Of a stretch of DNA of 64,000 bases, positions 63,117-64,000 are shown in pieces. A program made the position numbers and the translations under genes. Below the pieces are notes generated by a model. The model ran no database searches and had not been told where the DNA came from. It worked only from the letters and a program-made list of their open reading frames with translations. The stretch spans positions 13,140-77,139 of the forward strand of contig NZ_JYMT01000017.1 of NCBI RefSeq assembly GCF_000938305.1. The letters are read 5' to 3'. Every line of letters starts with the position of its first letter. Position 1 is the stretch's first letter. This stretch comes from Bradyrhizobium sp. LTSP885. Its GTDB lineage: Bacteria > Pseudomonadota > Alphaproteobacteria > Rhizobiales > Xanthobacteraceae.

Positions 63117-63995
63117 TCAACGCCGGGCGATGAGTTGAAGCAGATCGTCAGGTCCCGGCACCGCCCCCGTTTCGCGCAGCCAGGTTTCCGACAACTCCCT
63201 GACCTCGCCCGGGGTTATGCCGAAATGCCGGCGGAATGCGCGGACGAAGCTGGAATCGCTGCTGAACTGAAGGTCGAGGGCAAGGTCGATCAGGCGGTTG
63301 CTTCGCGATCTCGGCGACACAAGCAGCCTCAAGGCGCGATTGAGCCGCTGCTCCTGGATGTAGCGTGCCAGGCCGCCATCTGCTTCGAACAACCGGTACA
63401 GGCTGGCCCGCGAAATTTCAAAGCGACGGCAGAGATCGTCGGCCACAAGGGACGGCGTCTCGAGATTGGCCGCGATATAGCGCTTGATCATCGCGCGATA
63501 CAGATGGTGCTCGGCGCGCTCGACGTCGCCCTCCGTATCCGCCGCGCGGCCGGCAACCCCGGCGATGATGTCGGCCATTGCCTCGATCGTCGCGGCGAGG
63601 GCCTCGGCGCTCGGCGCCACTTGCTCCCAAAGCGCAGAGAGCTGGCTTGCCAGCAGGCGCGCGTGGTGGTGGCTGGCCGGCAGGAGGACGGCCGTCGCCG
63701 AGTCCGGGTGTGCCAGCTTCGGCGCGAGGAGGCTAAGTTGCAGGATGAGCACCAGCGTCCGGCTGCGGCCGCGCTCCGCCGTCAATACCGTGCGGTTGGG
63801 CTGCGCCATGTCGAGCAGGCAGACATCGCCCGGCCGCAATGTAACGTCGCGCCGTCCCGACGAGAAACCCATTTCGCCCGCAAGACAAAGCGCGATGTGA
63901 TAGTGATCGAGATTGCCGCGGGCGATATGCGCGGGCGTCCGGTGATATTCGAGCGCGGATGTGGAGCTGTCGACCAGCAGGGCGTCGCCGCTCAT
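63117..63995 (-). CDS. AraC family regulator (N-terminus probably beyond the window)
   Basis: At least 292 residues. An N-terminal cupin-like sensor part (IALCLAGEMGFSSGRRDVTLRPGDVCLLDM) is followed by a C-terminal AraC double helix-turn-helix with LCRRFEISRASLYRLFEADGGLARYIQEQRLNRA and SSDSSFVRAFRRHFGITPGEVREL. The ATG at 63995 is five bases from the window edge with no stop before it, and the family usually has 20-30 more N-terminal residues, so the true start is probably outside. Targets are unknown. Confidence 0.85.
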   Translation of the reverse strand: MSGDALLVDSSTSALEYHRTPAHIARGNLDHYHIALCLAGEMGFSSGRRDVTLRPGDVCLLDMAQPNRTVLTAERGRSRTLVLILQLSLLAPKLAHPDSATAVLLPASHHHARLLASQLSALWEQVAPSAEALAATIEAMADIIAGVAGRAADTEGDVERAEHHLYRAMIKRYIAANLETPSLVADDLCRRFEISRASLYRLFEADGGLARYIQEQRLNRALRLLVSPRSRSNRLIDLALDLQFSSDSSFVRAFRRHFGITPGEVRELSETWLRETGAVPGPDDLLQLIARR

Positions 63996-64000
63996 GAGCA

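Overview
The window is high-GC chromosomal DNA of a rhizobial alphaproteobacterium, most likely Bradyrhizobium. The main evidence is a TlpA that closely resembles the characterised Bradyrhizobium protein, sitting divergent to argH. Supporting evidence is the RcdA and CpdR homologues of the CtrA-proteolysis pathway, the DUF1192, DUF1465 and TIGR02302 families, and many palindromic intergenic repeats of the kind common in Bradyrhizobium. I saw no rRNA, tRNA, CRISPR array, integrase or intact insertion sequence.

Layout. 1-7.5 kb: a membrane c-di-GMP protein cut by the window edge, a quinone oxidoreductase, an atypical methionyl-tRNA synthetase with a leader-ORF/terminator region in front of it, DUF1192, a small secreted protein, a probable anti-Shine-Dalgarno small RNA, and the RcdA homologue. 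7.5-13 kb: a MocR regulator divergent from a PaiB-LysE pair over a clear operator, rpmE, and an ABC exporter. 13-20 kb: an amidohydrolase followed by a CobW GTPase, a flavoprotein monooxygenase divergent from its TetR regulator over twin palindromes, a GNAT-like protein and an HNH protein. 20-30 kb: a ClC channel whose start codon lies in a 14-bp tandem repeat, then a five-gene minus-strand catabolic cluster (NHL-repeat protein, flavin monooxygenase, DUF2855, acyl-CoA synthetase, nitronate-monooxygenase-like) divergent from a LysR regulator.

30-38.5 kb is the accessory part. A stretch of visibly lower GC between two copies of the LysR 3' end carries a membrane protein with a squalene-cyclase-like alpha/alpha-toroid domain, closely followed by a flavodoxin-like reductase. 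Beyond it are a cytochrome-porin resembling Cyc2 with a cupredoxin, and a second c-di-GMP protein.

38.5-64 kb is mostly core: alkA-type glycosylase, gluQ, a soluble hybrid histidine kinase, BrkB, HIG1, cobalamin adenosyltransferase, etfBA, hydroxyacyl-CoA dehydrogenase, ilvE, a YjfB-like protein, tlpA, argH-lptM-lysA, a tannase/dehydrogenase/CMD group, TIGR02302, cpdR, a zinc-ribbon protein, ftsEX, YdcF, plsC, and an AraC regulator running off the right edge.

The best leads for something new are the toroid/flavodoxin pair (30.5-32.7 kb), the Cyc2-like/cupredoxin pair (33.9-35.6 kb), the anti-SD small RNA (about 6.75-6.85 kb) and the leader region of the atypical metG (5.8-5.95 kb).
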